This document shows positions 41,657-50,654 of a stretch of 64,000 nucleotides of DNA, one piece after another. The DNA is taken from NCBI GenBank assembly GCA_945952065.1, contig CAMFGY010000001.1, forward strand, positions 186,001-250,000, written 5' to 3'. Under the pieces are notes generated by a model that saw nothing but the letters and a program-made list of their open reading frames with translations, had not been told where the DNA came from and did no database searches. The first letter of the stretch is position 1. Each line of letters begins with the position of its first letter. A program made the translations under genes and the position numbers. The DNA is from an uncultured Burkholderiales bacterium. Its GTDB lineage: Bacteria > Pseudomonadota > Gammaproteobacteria > Burkholderiales > Burkholderiaceae_C.

Positions 41657-43192
41657 ATGGTTCCTTATCGTTCGATCTTGATTGTGGGCGGCGGCACTGC
41701 CGGCTGGATGGCGGCCGCGTATTTGCAACGCGTGCTGGGAAGCAACCCCGAACTGCCGGTGCAAATTCGGCTGGTCGAGGCACCAGAGATTGGCAGCATC
41801 GGCGTCGGCGAAGCGACCGTGCCGACCCTGCAAGCCACCTTGCAAGCGATGGGCATCCCCGAATCCGCGCTGTTCACCCAGGCGGACGCCACCTTGAAGA
41901 ACGGCATTCGGTTTGTCGGCTGGAAGCACGGCGGCTCGGCCGCCTCGGACCGCTATGACCATCCCTTCGACCCCCCGGTGACGCTGGCCGGCCACTCGAC
42001 GATGGTGCACTGGATGAACCTGCATCAGCGCGGCCTGAGCACCAAGGCCTTTGACGAAGCCGGCGGCGTGCAAACCGCCTTGTACGAGAAGAACCTGTCG
42101 CCCAAGTTCTTGAATTCGCCCGACTACCAAGCCCCCATCACCTACGCCTACCATCTGGACGCCATCAAGCTGGCGACGCTTTTGCGCACGGTGGCCACCT
42201 CGCGTGGCGTGCAGCACAGCCAGGGTGAAGTGACCGAGGTAGAGGTCGGGGAAGCGGGCATCCAGGCCGTGCGGCTGAAAGACGGCCAACGACTGACGGC
42301 CGACTTGTACATCGACTGCACCGGCTTTGCCAGCCTGTTGATCGGCAAGGCCTTGGACGTGCCCTGGGTGTCTTACGCCGACAGCCTGTTGTGCGACCGG
42401 GCTGTCGCCTGCCCAATCGCCCACCCTGATGCGCAACAGCCGCTGCGCTCTTACACCACCGCCACCGCGCGTGGCGCCGGTTGGACCTGGGAAATCGACC
42501 TGCAAACCCGCACCGGCACGGGCTATGTCTATTCCTCCGCCCATTGCTCCGACGATGAGGCCCTGGCCACATTGCGTCAGTTGCACGGCTCGGCCGTGCC
42601 GATGGCGGAACCCCGCTTGCTGAAGATGCGCATTGGCCACCGTGCCCGCATGTGGGAGAAAAACTGTCTGGCCCTGGGCTTGGCCGGCGGCTTTATTGAA
42701 CCGCTCGAGTCCACAGGCATCTATCTCATCGAGCGGGCCTTGCAATCGTTCTTGGACTATCTGCCCGCCACCCCTTCGGCCACGCAAGGCCGCAGCAAGT
42801 TCAATGCCTTGATGGGCGATCTTTACGACGAGCTGCGCGACTTCATCCTGCTGCACTACATCATTTCGGGCCGGCGCGACACGCCCTTCTGGCGCGACTA
42901 CACCGAGGAAGTGGCGGTTCCGCCCAGCCTGCAAGAGCTGCTCGATCTGTGGAATGAGAAGCTGCCCCATAACACCGATATTCAGCGCAAGCAGTCACTC
43001 TTCGCTTCCGGCAACTACTTCTACATTTTGGCGGGCTTGAACCGCCTCCCTTCCCAAGGGATTGGCCCAGCGCGCTATCTGCCGCCCGCCGTCAGTCAAG
43101 AGGCGCTGGCGCATATCGCCAAGATCCGGGCCGCGGCGGTCCAACAATCGCCCACGATGCGCGAGTACACCCAGAAGATGCGCGCCTTGTAG
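41657..43192 (+). CDS. Flavin-dependent tryptophan halogenase-family protein
   Basis: A 511-aa flavoprotein. The FAD motif is V-G-G-G-T-A-G-W (G11-W17). The conserved active-site Lys (K81 in DATLKNG) and Glu (E348 in FIEPLEST) match the residues known in PrnA (K79, E346), and F-I-E-P-L-E-S-T-G fits the second halogenase motif. The W-x-W-x-I-P motif reads W276-T-W-E-I-D281: Pro is replaced by Asp. Family members chlorinate or brominate indoles or related aromatics using reduced FAD. The gene follows the PEP-CTERM gene by 137 nt. No flavin reductase gene is adjacent. Substrate unknown. Confidence 0.88.
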   Translation: MVPYRSILIVGGGTAGWMAAAYLQRVLGSNPELPVQIRLVEAPEIGSIGVGEATVPTLQATLQAMGIPESALFTQADATLKNGIRFVGWKHGGSAASDRYDHPFDPPVTLAGHSTMVHWMNLHQRGLSTKAFDEAGGVQTALYEKNLSPKFLNSPDYQAPITYAYHLDAIKLATLLRTVATSRGVQHSQGEVTEVEVGEAGIQAVRLKDGQRLTADLYIDCTGFASLLIGKALDVPWVSYADSLLCDRAVACPIAHPDAQQPLRSYTTATARGAGWTWEIDLQTRTGTGYVYSSAHCSDDEALATLRQLHGSAVPMAEPRLLKMRIGHRARMWEKNCLALGLAGGFIEPLESTGIYLIERALQSFLDYLPATPSATQGRSKFNALMGDLYDELRDFILLHYIISGRRDTPFWRDYTEEVAVPPSLQELLDLWNEKLPHNTDIQRKQSLFASGNYFYILAGLNRLPSQGIGPARYLPPAVSQEALAHIAKIRAAAVQQSPTMREYTQKMRAL

Positions 43193-43229
43193 GACGGCCC
43201 GGCCAGCAAAGGCTGGCTAAACTGCCGCC

Positions 43230-44129
43230 ATGTCGCCTTCTGCTTCCCGCATTTCCAACTACCTGAACCTGATCCGCTGGGACCGCCCTGCCGGCTGGTT
43301 GCTCTTGCTTTGGCCCACGCTTTGCGCCTTGTGGATTGCCGCCGATGGCTTCCCGGGCTGGCATCTGCTGATCGTGTTCACACTCGGCACGGTGCTGATG
43401 CGCTCGGCCGGTTGCTGCGTCAACGATGTGGCCGACCGCGATTTCGACAAGCACGTCAAACGCACGGCGAATCGCCCGGTCACCAGTGGCGCGGTGTCGG
43501 TGAAAGAGGCGCTCGCGCTGGGGGCAGGTCTTGCCCTGCTGGCCTTCGGCTTGGTGTTGACGACCAATGCGCCAACGATTTTGCTGTCCTTCGCCGCACT
43601 GGCCGTGACCCTGCTCTACCCCTATGCCAAACGGGTGGTGAACATGCCCCAGGCCGTGCTGGGCGTGGCCTTCAGCTTTGGCATCCCGATGGCTTTCTCG
43701 GCGGCCTTGGGCGGCACGGAGTGGAGTTTGAATGCCATCAAGGCGGCAGTGCCACTGACGGCCTGGGCCTTGCTGGTGGCCAATCTGTTCTGGGTGCTGG
43801 CCTATGACACCGAGTACGCCATGGTGGACCGCGATGACGACATCCGCATTGGCATCAAGACCTCAGCCCTGACCCTGGGACGCTTTGACGTGGCCGGGGT
43901 GATGGCCTTTTATGCGATTTACCTGGGCCTGTGGACGGCCTTGGGCCTGCGCCTCGGTCTGGGCCGGTACTTCTTGCTCGGCATCGCGGTGGCGGCGGCT
44001 CAGGTGCTGTGGCACTACCGCTTGATCAAAGACCGCAGCCGAGAGGGCTGCTTCAAAGCCTTCCGCGAAAACCACTGGCTGGGCTTGGCGGTGTTCGCGG
44101 GCACGGCGCTCGACTTGGCGCTGCGTTGA
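43230..44129 (+). CDS. ubiA: 4-hydroxybenzoate octaprenyltransferase
   Basis: A 299-aa integral membrane prenyltransferase with eight or nine helices. The first Asp-rich motif is N-D-V-A-D-R-D-F-D (about residue 67-75) followed by K-R-T-A-N-R-P; the second is [13 protein letters not shown] (about 192-204). It attaches the polyprenyl tail to 4-hydroxybenzoate in ubiquinone synthesis. The substrate maker, ubiC, is encoded convergently 700 nt away. No Shine-Dalgarno; TAAACT precedes the ATG closely, so a short or absent leader is possible. Confidence 0.95.
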   Translation: MSPSASRISNYLNLIRWDRPAGWLLLLWPTLCALWIAADGFPGWHLLIVFTLGTVLMRSAGCCVNDVADRDFDKHVKRTANRPVTSGAVSVKEALALGAGLALLAFGLVLTTNAPTILLSFAALAVTLLYPYAKRVVNMPQAVLGVAFSFGIPMAFSAALGGTEWSLNAIKAAVPLTAWALLVANLFWVLAYDTEYAMVDRDDDIRIGIKTSALTLGRFDVAGVMAFYAIYLGLWTALGLRLGLGRYFLLGIAVAAAQVLWHYRLIKDRSREGCFKAFRENHWLGLAVFAGTALDLALR

Positions 44130-44160
44130 GCGCAGCGAAGAAGGCGCGCTCGCACGAGGG

Positions 44161-44178
44161 CGCCCGCCCCTTCGGGCG
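44161..44178. terminator. Hairpin after ubiA
   Basis: CGCCCGCCCCTTCGGGCG has 6-bp arms. It follows the ubiA stop by 31 nt in a convergent gap and is followed directly by a second hairpin at 44181-44196. No T-run, so intrinsic termination is uncertain. Confidence 0.4.
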
Positions 44179-44180
44179 GT

Positions 44181-44196
44181 GCCCCACGCATGGGGC
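44181..44196. terminator. Second hairpin in the ubiA convergent gap
   Basis: GCCCCACGCATGGGGC has perfect 6-bp arms and a 4-nt loop. It lies 30 nt before the stop of the convergent gene (44226), so it could serve both strands. No T-run. Confidence 0.4.
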
Positions 44197-44225
44197 GCTC
44201 AGCCCCACCTCATCTCATTGCCAAC

Positions 44226-44768
44226 TCAAGCCTTGGAGGCTTTGAGCAGTTCCTTCAGCGCCTTGCCCTCGGCGCGCTTGGCTCGGGTGGCGGCGCGTTG
44301 GTAGGCTTCCTCGGCCTTGGCGCGCAATTCCACGGCCCGGGCCAAAGCGGCTTGGTACTTCTCAATCGTGTAGGTGTTCTCGGTGCCGATGTAAACACTG
44401 CGGCCTCGCGGCGCGGCGCCGTAACGCGGCAAAGACACGGCGAAGCTGCAGTCGCGCACGCGGCTGCTGGCGCGCTGACGCACGATAGGCCCGGAGATGC
44501 CGACCGGCAGGTCATTGCCCTTGTTGCCGCTGGGCTTGCGCTGCAGCCTGGAGGGCGCAGGCAGCTTGGCAATTCGGCTCAGCAACTCTTTAGTTGCCAG
44601 CGCCAGTGCCGCGGCGGCACCGCTGCCGTCTTGCGAATGGTCGGAGAAGAGTTTGGTGCCACCGTATCGCAGTTGCCAACCATGTGTGCTCTGGTGGTCA
44701 ATGCGCTGGATGCACTGGGGAACAGCAAACTGTTCACCGCTAAAAATTACAACGTCTCGTGTTTTCAT
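44226..44768 (-). CDS. Orphan protein with an AP2-like segment
   Basis: A 180-aa protein from ATG 44768, with GAGGAA about 5 nt upstream; TTG 44780 is not used. Residues about 85-135 (GISGPIVRQRASSRVRDCSFAVSLPRYG then RGRSVYIGTENTY) are reminiscent of AP2/integrase-type small DNA-binding folds, and the C-terminus is a long Ala/Lys/Arg helix (ALARAVELRAKAEEAYQRAATRAKRAEGKALKELLKASKA). The 5' end is relatively AT-rich compared with its neighbours. It lies last in the minus-strand proC-ubiC direction, 43 nt after ubiC. Family unknown; AP2-like is tentative. Confidence 0.6.
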   Translation of the reverse strand: MKTRDVVIFSGEQFAVPQCIQRIDHQSTHGWQLRYGGTKLFSDHSQDGSGAAAALALATKELLSRIAKLPAPSRLQRKPSGNKGNDLPVGISGPIVRQRASSRVRDCSFAVSLPRYGAAPRGRSVYIGTENTYTIEKYQAALARAVELRAKAEEAYQRAATRAKRAEGKALKELLKASKA

Positions 44769-44811
44769 GAGATTCCTCAATACGGCTGATGAACCCCCCT
44801 AATTTGTAATT

Positions 44812-45384
44812 CTACGGCCTATTGTTCAGTTTTCCACGTCCCCTAACGCGTCCAATAGTCGGTATATACGCTGCCAATTCCGGATTGAACAACTCCATCA
44901 CACGTAACTGAGCACCGCAGCGGTTAAACACCGAGTTGCGGGACCACAGCATTTGCTTGGAGGCGGGGGTGCCGGTGGCGGCCAGCCATTGCTTTTCCAT
45001 CTGCCGTCGTGTATGGCCATAGCGTGCCAGCCGCACGGGCTGCAACTCGCTGCGGTGCACCCGCGGGTCGGCGTAGAGCAAATCGGCCAAAGGGCGCGGC
45101 CCCAGGCCCTTCAGGGCTTGCCATGGGCCAGCCAAGGCGGTGCAATGCAAGCTCGATCGCGCCCAAACCAAGGGCTGACCATCGACGCGCAGAATCACCT
45201 CGCGCACCAAGGTGCAGCCGCGGCGCGGGCGTCCCAGAGCGGCCAACTCGCGGCTGCGCAAAGGTGCGGTGCGTTGGCTCAAGAGCTGCACGTCAAAGCG
45301 CTCGCCCAGCTGCGCCAAACGGCGGCTCAGCGAGCCCGGTGCACGCAACCAAGCGCGCAGACTCCAGCGACTGGCCAGCCCCAT
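44812..45384 (-). CDS. ubiC: Chorismate pyruvate-lyase
   Basis: A 190-aa protein from ATG 45384 (MGLASRWSL); the longer frame lies in proC. The UbiC pattern is visible: LRAPGSLSRRLAQLG (N-terminal, basic), VREVILRVDGQPLVWARSSLH (core sheet with the substrate Arg), and LWSRNSVFNRCGAQLRVMELFNPEL near the C-terminus, matching the family's 'LWGRRSRL...LLTELFLP' end with its Glu. It converts chorismate to 4-hydroxybenzoate and pyruvate, feeding UbiA. It starts 17 nt after the proC stop. Confidence 0.85.
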   Translation of the reverse strand: MGLASRWSLRAWLRAPGSLSRRLAQLGERFDVQLLSQRTAPLRSRELAALGRPRRGCTLVREVILRVDGQPLVWARSSLHCTALAGPWQALKGLGPRPLADLLYADPRVHRSELQPVRLARYGHTRRQMEKQWLAATGTPASKQMLWSRNSVFNRCGAQLRVMELFNPELAAYIPTIGRVRGRGKLNNRP

Positions 45385-45401
45385 AACAACGCAGCCCGCG
45401 C

Positions 45402-46220
45402 TCAGGCTTGACCGAACTCGTCGCCCAACTCGCGGGCGCGCTGCTGGGCGGCTTTGACGGCCCGCTGTATAGCTGCGCCCACCCCATCGGCCTGCAGGCT
45501 GCTGAGCGCGGCATAGGTGGTGCCGCCTTTGGAAGTGACGCGTTCGCGCAAGACCGCGGGGGACTCGTCGGACTGCTGCGCCAAGGCGGCCGCACCGGCA
45601 CAGGTGGCCAGCGCCAGTTGGCGGCCCTGTTCGGCGCTCAAGCCCATCTCCACCGCCGCCGCCATCATGGCCTCGACGAAATAGAAGAAGTAGGCCGGGC
45701 CGGAGCCCGACAAGGCGGTCACCGCATCCAGATCCGACTCTTGCTTCAGCCACATCAGCTGGCCGGTCGGTGCCAGCACGCGTTCAACCAATTGCTGGTC
45801 TGCGGCACTGACTTCGGGGCGGGCGTACAAGCCGGCCATGCCGCGGCCGATCAAGGCCGGGGTGTTGGGCATGGCCCGCACAATGCGCGCGGCGCCACAT
45901 GCTTTTTGCAAGGCCTCGCAGCGAATGCCGGCCATCACCGACAAATGCAAAGCCTGCGCGCCATACGTTGCGCAGGGTGCGGCGGCCTCGGCAAAGAGCT
46001 GCGGCTTGACGGCCCACAGCCACAAATCCGCCTGCGCCAAAGCAGGCTCGGCCTGCGCCAAGGCTTGCACACCGAATTGCGCCGCCAGCTTCTCGCGTTG
46101 CGCAGCGTAGGGCTCCACCACGATCACCCGCTCACGGGGATGGCCGCTCTCCAACAGGCCGCCGAGGATGGCGCTGGCCATATTGCCGCCCCCGATAAAG
46201 GCCAAGACCGGATGATTCAT
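45402..46220 (-). CDS. proC: Pyrroline-5-carboxylate reductase
   Basis: A 272-aa NAD(P)H-dependent reductase. The nucleotide motif is F-I-G-G-G-N-M-A-S-A-I (residues 8-18); further landmarks are A-V-K-P-Q-L, R-A-M-P-N-T-P-A-L-I-G-R-G and the C-terminal signature S-G-S-G-P-A-Y-F-F followed by V-T-S-K-G-G-T-T-Y-A-A-L. It makes proline from 1-pyrroline-5-carboxylate. It begins one base after the stop of the upstream small membrane protein, and ubiC follows 17 nt later, so the three form an operon. Confidence 0.96.
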   Translation of the reverse strand: MNHPVLAFIGGGNMASAILGGLLESGHPRERVIVVEPYAAQREKLAAQFGVQALAQAEPALAQADLWLWAVKPQLFAEAAAPCATYGAQALHLSVMAGIRCEALQKACGAARIVRAMPNTPALIGRGMAGLYARPEVSAADQQLVERVLAPTGQLMWLKQESDLDAVTALSGSGPAYFFYFVEAMMAAAVEMGLSAEQGRQLALATCAGAAALAQQSDESPAVLRERVTSKGGTTYAALSSLQADGVGAAIQRAVKAAQQRARELGDEFGQA

Positions 46221-46221
46221 C

Positions 46222-46662
46222 TCAGTTCGCCCCTGCGCTGGCCGCCGAGGCCGCGGGTGCGGCCGGATTGGTATGCACCACCACCCCGGGCGAGAGCGAG
46301 ATGTCGTTGGCCACGGCCACCTTGGTCACGTAATGGCGGGTCTCGCCAAAACAGGAGGTGGGCAAGCCCACTTTTTCTTCGTAATGCAAGGTGACGCGCT
46401 TGCCCATCACCTCGGTCAGCTCGGCCGCGACCGCATCATTGGCCACGGTGAAGGGAAACTTCTCCACGGTCGCGCTACCCGGGATCGAGACCAAGGCCAG
46501 CTCGCCCTCCCAGGTCTTGCAAATCCAGCCCTTTTTAGAGAGCTTTTGAATCCAACCGGCCCGCTCGCCCGAGGAGTAGCTCCAGTTCAGCGCAGCCCAG
46601 AAATAGACCGTCACCAGCAAGGCCAGCGCCAGCAGGGCGAGAAACACACGTTTGAAAGTCAT
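46222..46662 (-). CDS. Small membrane-anchored protein of unknown function
   Basis: A 146-aa protein with an N-terminal transmembrane anchor (about 5-27, VFLALLALALLVTVYFWAALNW) and a soluble part with a compact beta pattern (GWICKTWEGELALVS, VMGKRVTLHYEEKVGLPTSCFGETRHYV) including two Cys that may pair. The C-terminus is an Ala/Ser-rich tail. It lies directly upstream of proC, with one base between. The family recurs in Betaproteobacteria as an uncharacterised protein; no function is known to me. Confidence 0.75.
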   Translation of the reverse strand: MTFKRVFLALLALALLVTVYFWAALNWSYSSGERAGWIQKLSKKGWICKTWEGELALVSIPGSATVEKFPFTVANDAVAAELTEVMGKRVTLHYEEKVGLPTSCFGETRHYVTKVAVANDISLSPGVVVHTNPAAPAASAASAGAN

Positions 46663-46764
46663 GATCTAGGAATCGCTTGAGGTGAGAGTCAGCGTACAAA
46701 TTCGCCACGGCAGGCGTCCGGAGTCGTCGAAACGGATCGCCCCGCCTGACGTGCGGGGGCGATG

Positions 46765-49068
46765 TTAACGCCCCGGTGTGAGCACACTGCCCAGCACCAG
46801 ATAGAAGCTGCTGGCCCCATCGGCTGCGCGGCCTGCGCCCAAGTAAAGCGGGCCCACAAAGGTGTCCAGACCCACATAGACGGCCACCGATTTGCGCCAG
46901 GCCTCCGAGTTCAGCCAAAGCAGAGGCTGGGTGACACGGCCGAGCTCCAGCGACAGGCCGCCATAAGCGCCCTCCAAGAGCTGACCCGGGGCCACCCGGC
47001 GGTAGTACATCAGGCGAGCGAACTCCAAGCGCTGGCCCAGCAACTGCCCCTGGGCATAGCCGGATTGCTGCAAAAAGCCGCCCCATTGCACCAGACTTTG
47101 GGCCGGCAAAAGGCCATGGCCCATAGGACCGGCACCCACCAGGGCCAGATTCAGGGTGTTATCACCAAAGGTGTAGGCCCCGGCCACGCTGGCATCCCAT
47201 TTGGTGAAGGCGTCTTCTGCGCCCAGCGCCTTCATGGAGCGAAACACATTCAAGCCGGCCAGCCACCCGGAGCGCGGGAACAGCACGCTGTCCAGCCGGT
47301 CCAGTTGCAAGCGCGCGTTCAAGCCGCCGGTAGCCACCTGGGCCGATCGTGGCACGCCAATGCCGTCGCCGGTGTCGAGCTTGGCGCTGACCCGCCCGCG
47401 TTGCGCGCCCAGGCGGAACTCACCGTATTGGTAGAAGTGCCGCCCCAGATCCAAGCCCACTTGGCTCGACACCAAGTTGTAGATGGACTGGCGGGCGTCA
47501 CCGGCATACACCGACACCGTGCTGCGCCCGATACTGAGGTTGGGCGCCACGAACCAGTCTTGGCGCGCATCCAGCGGCTGATAGAACTCACTGCTCAGAC
47601 TGTGGTTGTAGCCAAAGCGCAAATCGGTGCGCCATTCCGCCCCCAAAGAATTGATCCAAGTGCGGCGGTAGGTGGCAAACAAGCTGGCCTGAGATTCGCT
47701 GCCAAAGTCGCTGCTCATGCCCAGCCCAAAGCGCAGATAGTTCGGCCCCCAACTCTTTTCCAAGGCTTCGATAGCCAGGATGCGCTTGTTCTTCTCGCTC
47801 AGCATGCGGTAGTTGACATGCTCGAAGTCGCCGCTGCCGTACAGCCGGCGCATATCGGCGTCCAGCACCTCCTGATTGATCGGCGTATTGGCCTTGGTTT
47901 CCATCAGCGAGGCGGCAGACTCGGGATTGACGCGCTTGAGGCTGACAAACCGAACCTCATCCACCGGCCGCAGATCGGCCCTTACCGTGGCCTGCTGCCG
48001 CTGGCGCAGGGCGGCATATTCCTCGGGCGACACCGAGTAGCGGCTCAGTTGCTGCGCGACCAAGCGGGCCGCGATCTCGCCCTTGGGCGAGATCTGGCTC
48101 AAGTGGTCAAAGTCCGCCGTCGAAAAGTCACCCAGATCGGGCGAAATCAAGACATCGCCTGGCCGCAGAGACGCCAAAGACGCCTGCACGTTTTGCTCGG
48201 TCAAGATACTGAGCATCTGATTGGCCACACCCAGCACGCCGTTCAACTGCTCGCGCTTGAGCAAGGGCGTGCCGACGTTGACCGCAATGACCACATCGGC
48301 CCCCATGGCCCGCGCCGCATCGACCGGCAGATTGCTGGTCAACATACCGTCCACCAAGAGCAGCCCACCGATCTCGGCCGGCGCCACCGCCCCCGGCACC
48401 GCCATGCTGGCGCGCATCACATTGGCGATATCGCCTTCGCTGAAGACCACCGGCTTGCCGCTGACCAAATCCGTCGCCACAGCGCGAAAGGGAATGGGCA
48501 GATGATCAAAGTCGCGGTAGCCCCGCACTTTGGTCAGCTGGCGCAACACGGTTTCGAGCTGCACTCCGGACACAAAGCCCTTGGTCGCCACCGCCTCCTC
48601 AGCCCCCACGCCGATCTCTGGGCCGACGAAGTTGTAGAAGTCATCGTTCTTGCGGCGCATGGTCAGCTCTTTGCGCGGCGCCTTTTCCTTGAAGAGCTTC
48701 TCGACGGTGATGCCGGCATTGACGGCATCCATCTCATCCACACTCATGCCGGTGGCATAGGCGCCCCCCACCAAGGCCCCCATGCTGGTGCCGGCAATGC
48801 AATCAATCGGCACGCGCAAATCTTCAAGCACCCGCAAAACCCCGGTGTGCGCCGCCCCGCGCGCGCCACCGCCCGACAACACCAAACAAATCTTCGGCCG
48901 TTGACGGGGCGTGGCCGCAGCCTCGGGCGCCGCCGCCACCAGGCTGGCAGGCGTCGATGGGTTTGGCGCCACAAGCGGCTCCCCAGCAGCACCGGCATGG
49001 CTGGCCCAACACAGCGCCAGCAACAGACTCAGGCGCGTCGAACAAAAGAACTTCATCTGGCTTGACAT
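46765..49068 (-). CDS. Patatin-like phospholipase with C-terminal Omp85-type barrel (PlpD-like)
   Basis: About 767 aa from ATG 49068; ATG 49056 is possible. Signal peptide, then a patatin domain (about 50-260) with S-G-G-G-A-R-G oxyanion motif, G-T-S-M-G nucleophile (G-x-S-x-G) and D-G-M at the catalytic Asp (LLLVDGML). A POTRA-like segment follows (about 320-410) and the last 350 residues are a beta-barrel. This order is that of type Vd secreted lipases, where the barrel carries the phospholipase to the surface. The final residues are V-L-T-P-G-R, not the usual aromatic ending. Confidence 0.92.
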   Translation of the reverse strand: MSSQMKFFCSTRLSLLLALCWASHAGAAGEPLVAPNPSTPASLVAAAPEAAATPRQRPKICLVLSGGGARGAAHTGVLRVLEDLRVPIDCIAGTSMGALVGGAYATGMSVDEMDAVNAGITVEKLFKEKAPRKELTMRRKNDDFYNFVGPEIGVGAEEAVATKGFVSGVQLETVLRQLTKVRGYRDFDHLPIPFRAVATDLVSGKPVVFSEGDIANVMRASMAVPGAVAPAEIGGLLLVDGMLTSNLPVDAARAMGADVVIAVNVGTPLLKREQLNGVLGVANQMLSILTEQNVQASLASLRPGDVLISPDLGDFSTADFDHLSQISPKGEIAARLVAQQLSRYSVSPEEYAALRQRQQATVRADLRPVDEVRFVSLKRVNPESAASLMETKANTPINQEVLDADMRRLYGSGDFEHVNYRMLSEKNKRILAIEALEKSWGPNYLRFGLGMSSDFGSESQASLFATYRRTWINSLGAEWRTDLRFGYNHSLSSEFYQPLDARQDWFVAPNLSIGRSTVSVYAGDARQSIYNLVSSQVGLDLGRHFYQYGEFRLGAQRGRVSAKLDTGDGIGVPRSAQVATGGLNARLQLDRLDSVLFPRSGWLAGLNVFRSMKALGAEDAFTKWDASVAGAYTFGDNTLNLALVGAGPMGHGLLPAQSLVQWGGFLQQSGYAQGQLLGQRLEFARLMYYRRVAPGQLLEGAYGGLSLELGRVTQPLLWLNSEAWRKSVAVYVGLDTFVGPLYLGAGRAADGASSFYLVLGSVLTPGR

Positions 49069-49145
49069 AGGAAGACGAGCTCGCAATCCAAGGGCGGCAA
49101 AACAGGCGAAACAGGCATCAGCTCAAGCAAGAACTCGCCAAACGC

Positions 49146-50171
49146 TCAACGCAACGCGGGCGCGGGCGCCCTTATGCGAGCCGAGAAGTCGCTGGCTTGA
49201 TCGGCGGCCTGCGCACGCGCATTGATGTGCGCGCGGCGGCGCAAGCCTTCCAGATCCAGGCCCGGCTCCGCGTCCAGCATGCCAAGTTCAAACAGGTATT
49301 CGGGCACATGGCCGCTGGCGATGATTTTCCAACTCATGGGCAACTGCGCAGGGTAGATGCGCGCATTCAACCAAATATTGGTGGTGCAGTTGGTCAGCAA
49401 GCTGTTGTAGAAGGCCGGCTTTTCCTTCAACTCATTCATTTGCCGCAAATACTCAAGAAAGAGGCGACGCCCCCCTTCCAGGCTGCCCTTCAGACGGTAC
49501 ACATAGACATCTTCCGGCGGGTCTTGGCGGTAGTTGCTGCGTACCCGAATCAAGTCGCGCTCATCGCCGACCGCATAGAACAACTCGTACTGACGGAAGA
49601 AGCCCTTCAAGGTGGAGTAGCCCTCGCCCTTTTCGGTGCGGGTCTCGATGGACATGGCCAGGTGTTTGCCATCTGAAAAGGAAAAACTGAGAAAGACATG
49701 GGCAATGTGCGGGCCCATCCAATACGAGGTGACCAGATCCACGCCCTCAAACTTGCTCAGGTCATAACGCCGATCTTCCCAGGCAGGCGTGAAGTCAAAT
49801 TCGCTGCGGTAGTCAAAGTTGCGCACCTCGTGCACGGTCACACTATTGCCGTTGATGGTGGCATAAGGGGCCCGCGCCACCTCATCGCGCCAGTTGCGAT
49901 CGTTCGACGGTTGTTTCTCAAAAAACTGCAGCAAGCTGAAGGCAACCATCGCCGCAAACGCAAGCAGGGCCGACTTGCGCGACAAAGCCGGGATGCTGGG
50001 CAGCAGGCTCAGCAAGGCGGCCAGCGTGCTCAAACCCAGCGCTGCCAGACTCGCATAGCGCCAGGTCGGATCCGCGAGCCCGGTCCACAACAAAGCGGCC
50101 CAACTCCAGGCGGCAACCGCGCCCAACAAGAGGGCGAGCAGCAAACGGCCCAGACGTTCCACCACGGTCAT
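49146..50171 (-). CDS. DUF4105 (Lnb N-terminal periplasmic domain-like) membrane protein
   Basis: A 341-aa protein from ATG 50171. Three transmembrane segments (about 8-30, 38-60 and 70-90) are followed by a periplasmic domain with the DUF4105 pattern: HVFLSFSFSDGKHLAMSIETR, YELFYAVGDERDLIRVRSNYR, and the Cys-containing FYNSLLTNCTTNIW with nearby W-K-I-I-A-S-G-H-V-P-E-Y-L-F. This fold resembles NlpC/P60-like enzymes, so the Cys may be catalytic; substrate unknown. It precedes the patatin gene by 77 nt on the same strand. Confidence 0.85.
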   Translation of the reverse strand: MTVVERLGRLLLALLLGAVAAWSWAALLWTGLADPTWRYASLAALGLSTLAALLSLLPSIPALSRKSALLAFAAMVAFSLLQFFEKQPSNDRNWRDEVARAPYATINGNSVTVHEVRNFDYRSEFDFTPAWEDRRYDLSKFEGVDLVTSYWMGPHIAHVFLSFSFSDGKHLAMSIETRTEKGEGYSTLKGFFRQYELFYAVGDERDLIRVRSNYRQDPPEDVYVYRLKGSLEGGRRLFLEYLRQMNELKEKPAFYNSLLTNCTTNIWLNARIYPAQLPMSWKIIASGHVPEYLFELGMLDAEPGLDLEGLRRRAHINARAQAADQASDFSARIRAPAPALR

Positions 50172-50324
50172 GTGCGAGATCCGATCCAAAGTAAAAGCGC
50201 GTCGCCATCACGCGGCGAACCCGAAATGTGCCAGCCGGCATGACGGCCAAATCAAGCGGAGGCAAAGCGCGCCATCATAGTCGCGCGCTGCCCACCAACG
50301 CAGGCGGCCTGCCGCGGTATCGGC

Positions 50325-50654
50325 TCAGGCTTGCGGGTCGCCCAGCCGGTCTCCAAAGCGTTCACGCAAACGCTCCACCACTTGCTGCACGATGGCCAGC
50401 GCCTGCTCGGGGCCCAGTGCCTCTATCGCCTTGGCCTGATCAGAGTAGTGCATCATCAACAAGCCCCGCAGCTTGCCAAAGGCTGCCGGCTTCTCCTTGC
50501 CGCAAACCTGGATGTCGCCATGCAAGACGCGTTCGATCACGCCCGGCTGGATCAAGGGCACTTCGCACATCAAAGCCAAGGTGGCAATTTCTTTGTCGAT
50601 CTCTTCAAAGTGCAGGGCCCAACGGCCGGTTCGGTAATTGGCTTGCTCAGACAT
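50325..50654 (-). CDS. Small conserved cytoplasmic protein
   Basis: A 109-aa protein from ATG 50654 with AAGGAG 7 nt upstream; the ATG at 50678 is not used. Sequence MSEQANYRTGRWALHFEEIDKEIATLALMCEVPLIQPGVIERVLHGD is helical and acidic, with two Cys (LALMCEV and IQVCGKE). No membrane segment, no signal. Not recognised. It is divergent from the nitroreductase gene and in the same direction as the DUF4105 gene, 153 nt upstream of it. Confidence 0.7.
   Translation of the reverse strand: MSEQANYRTGRWALHFEEIDKEIATLALMCEVPLIQPGVIERVLHGDIQVCGKEKPAAFGKLRGLLMMHYSDQAKAIEALGPEQALAIVQQVVERLRERFGDRLGDPQA

Noticed and set aside
46762-49065. 767-aa plus-strand frame opposite the patatin gene
   Set aside because: Antisense shadow of a clear phospholipase gene; no domain, no ribosome site.
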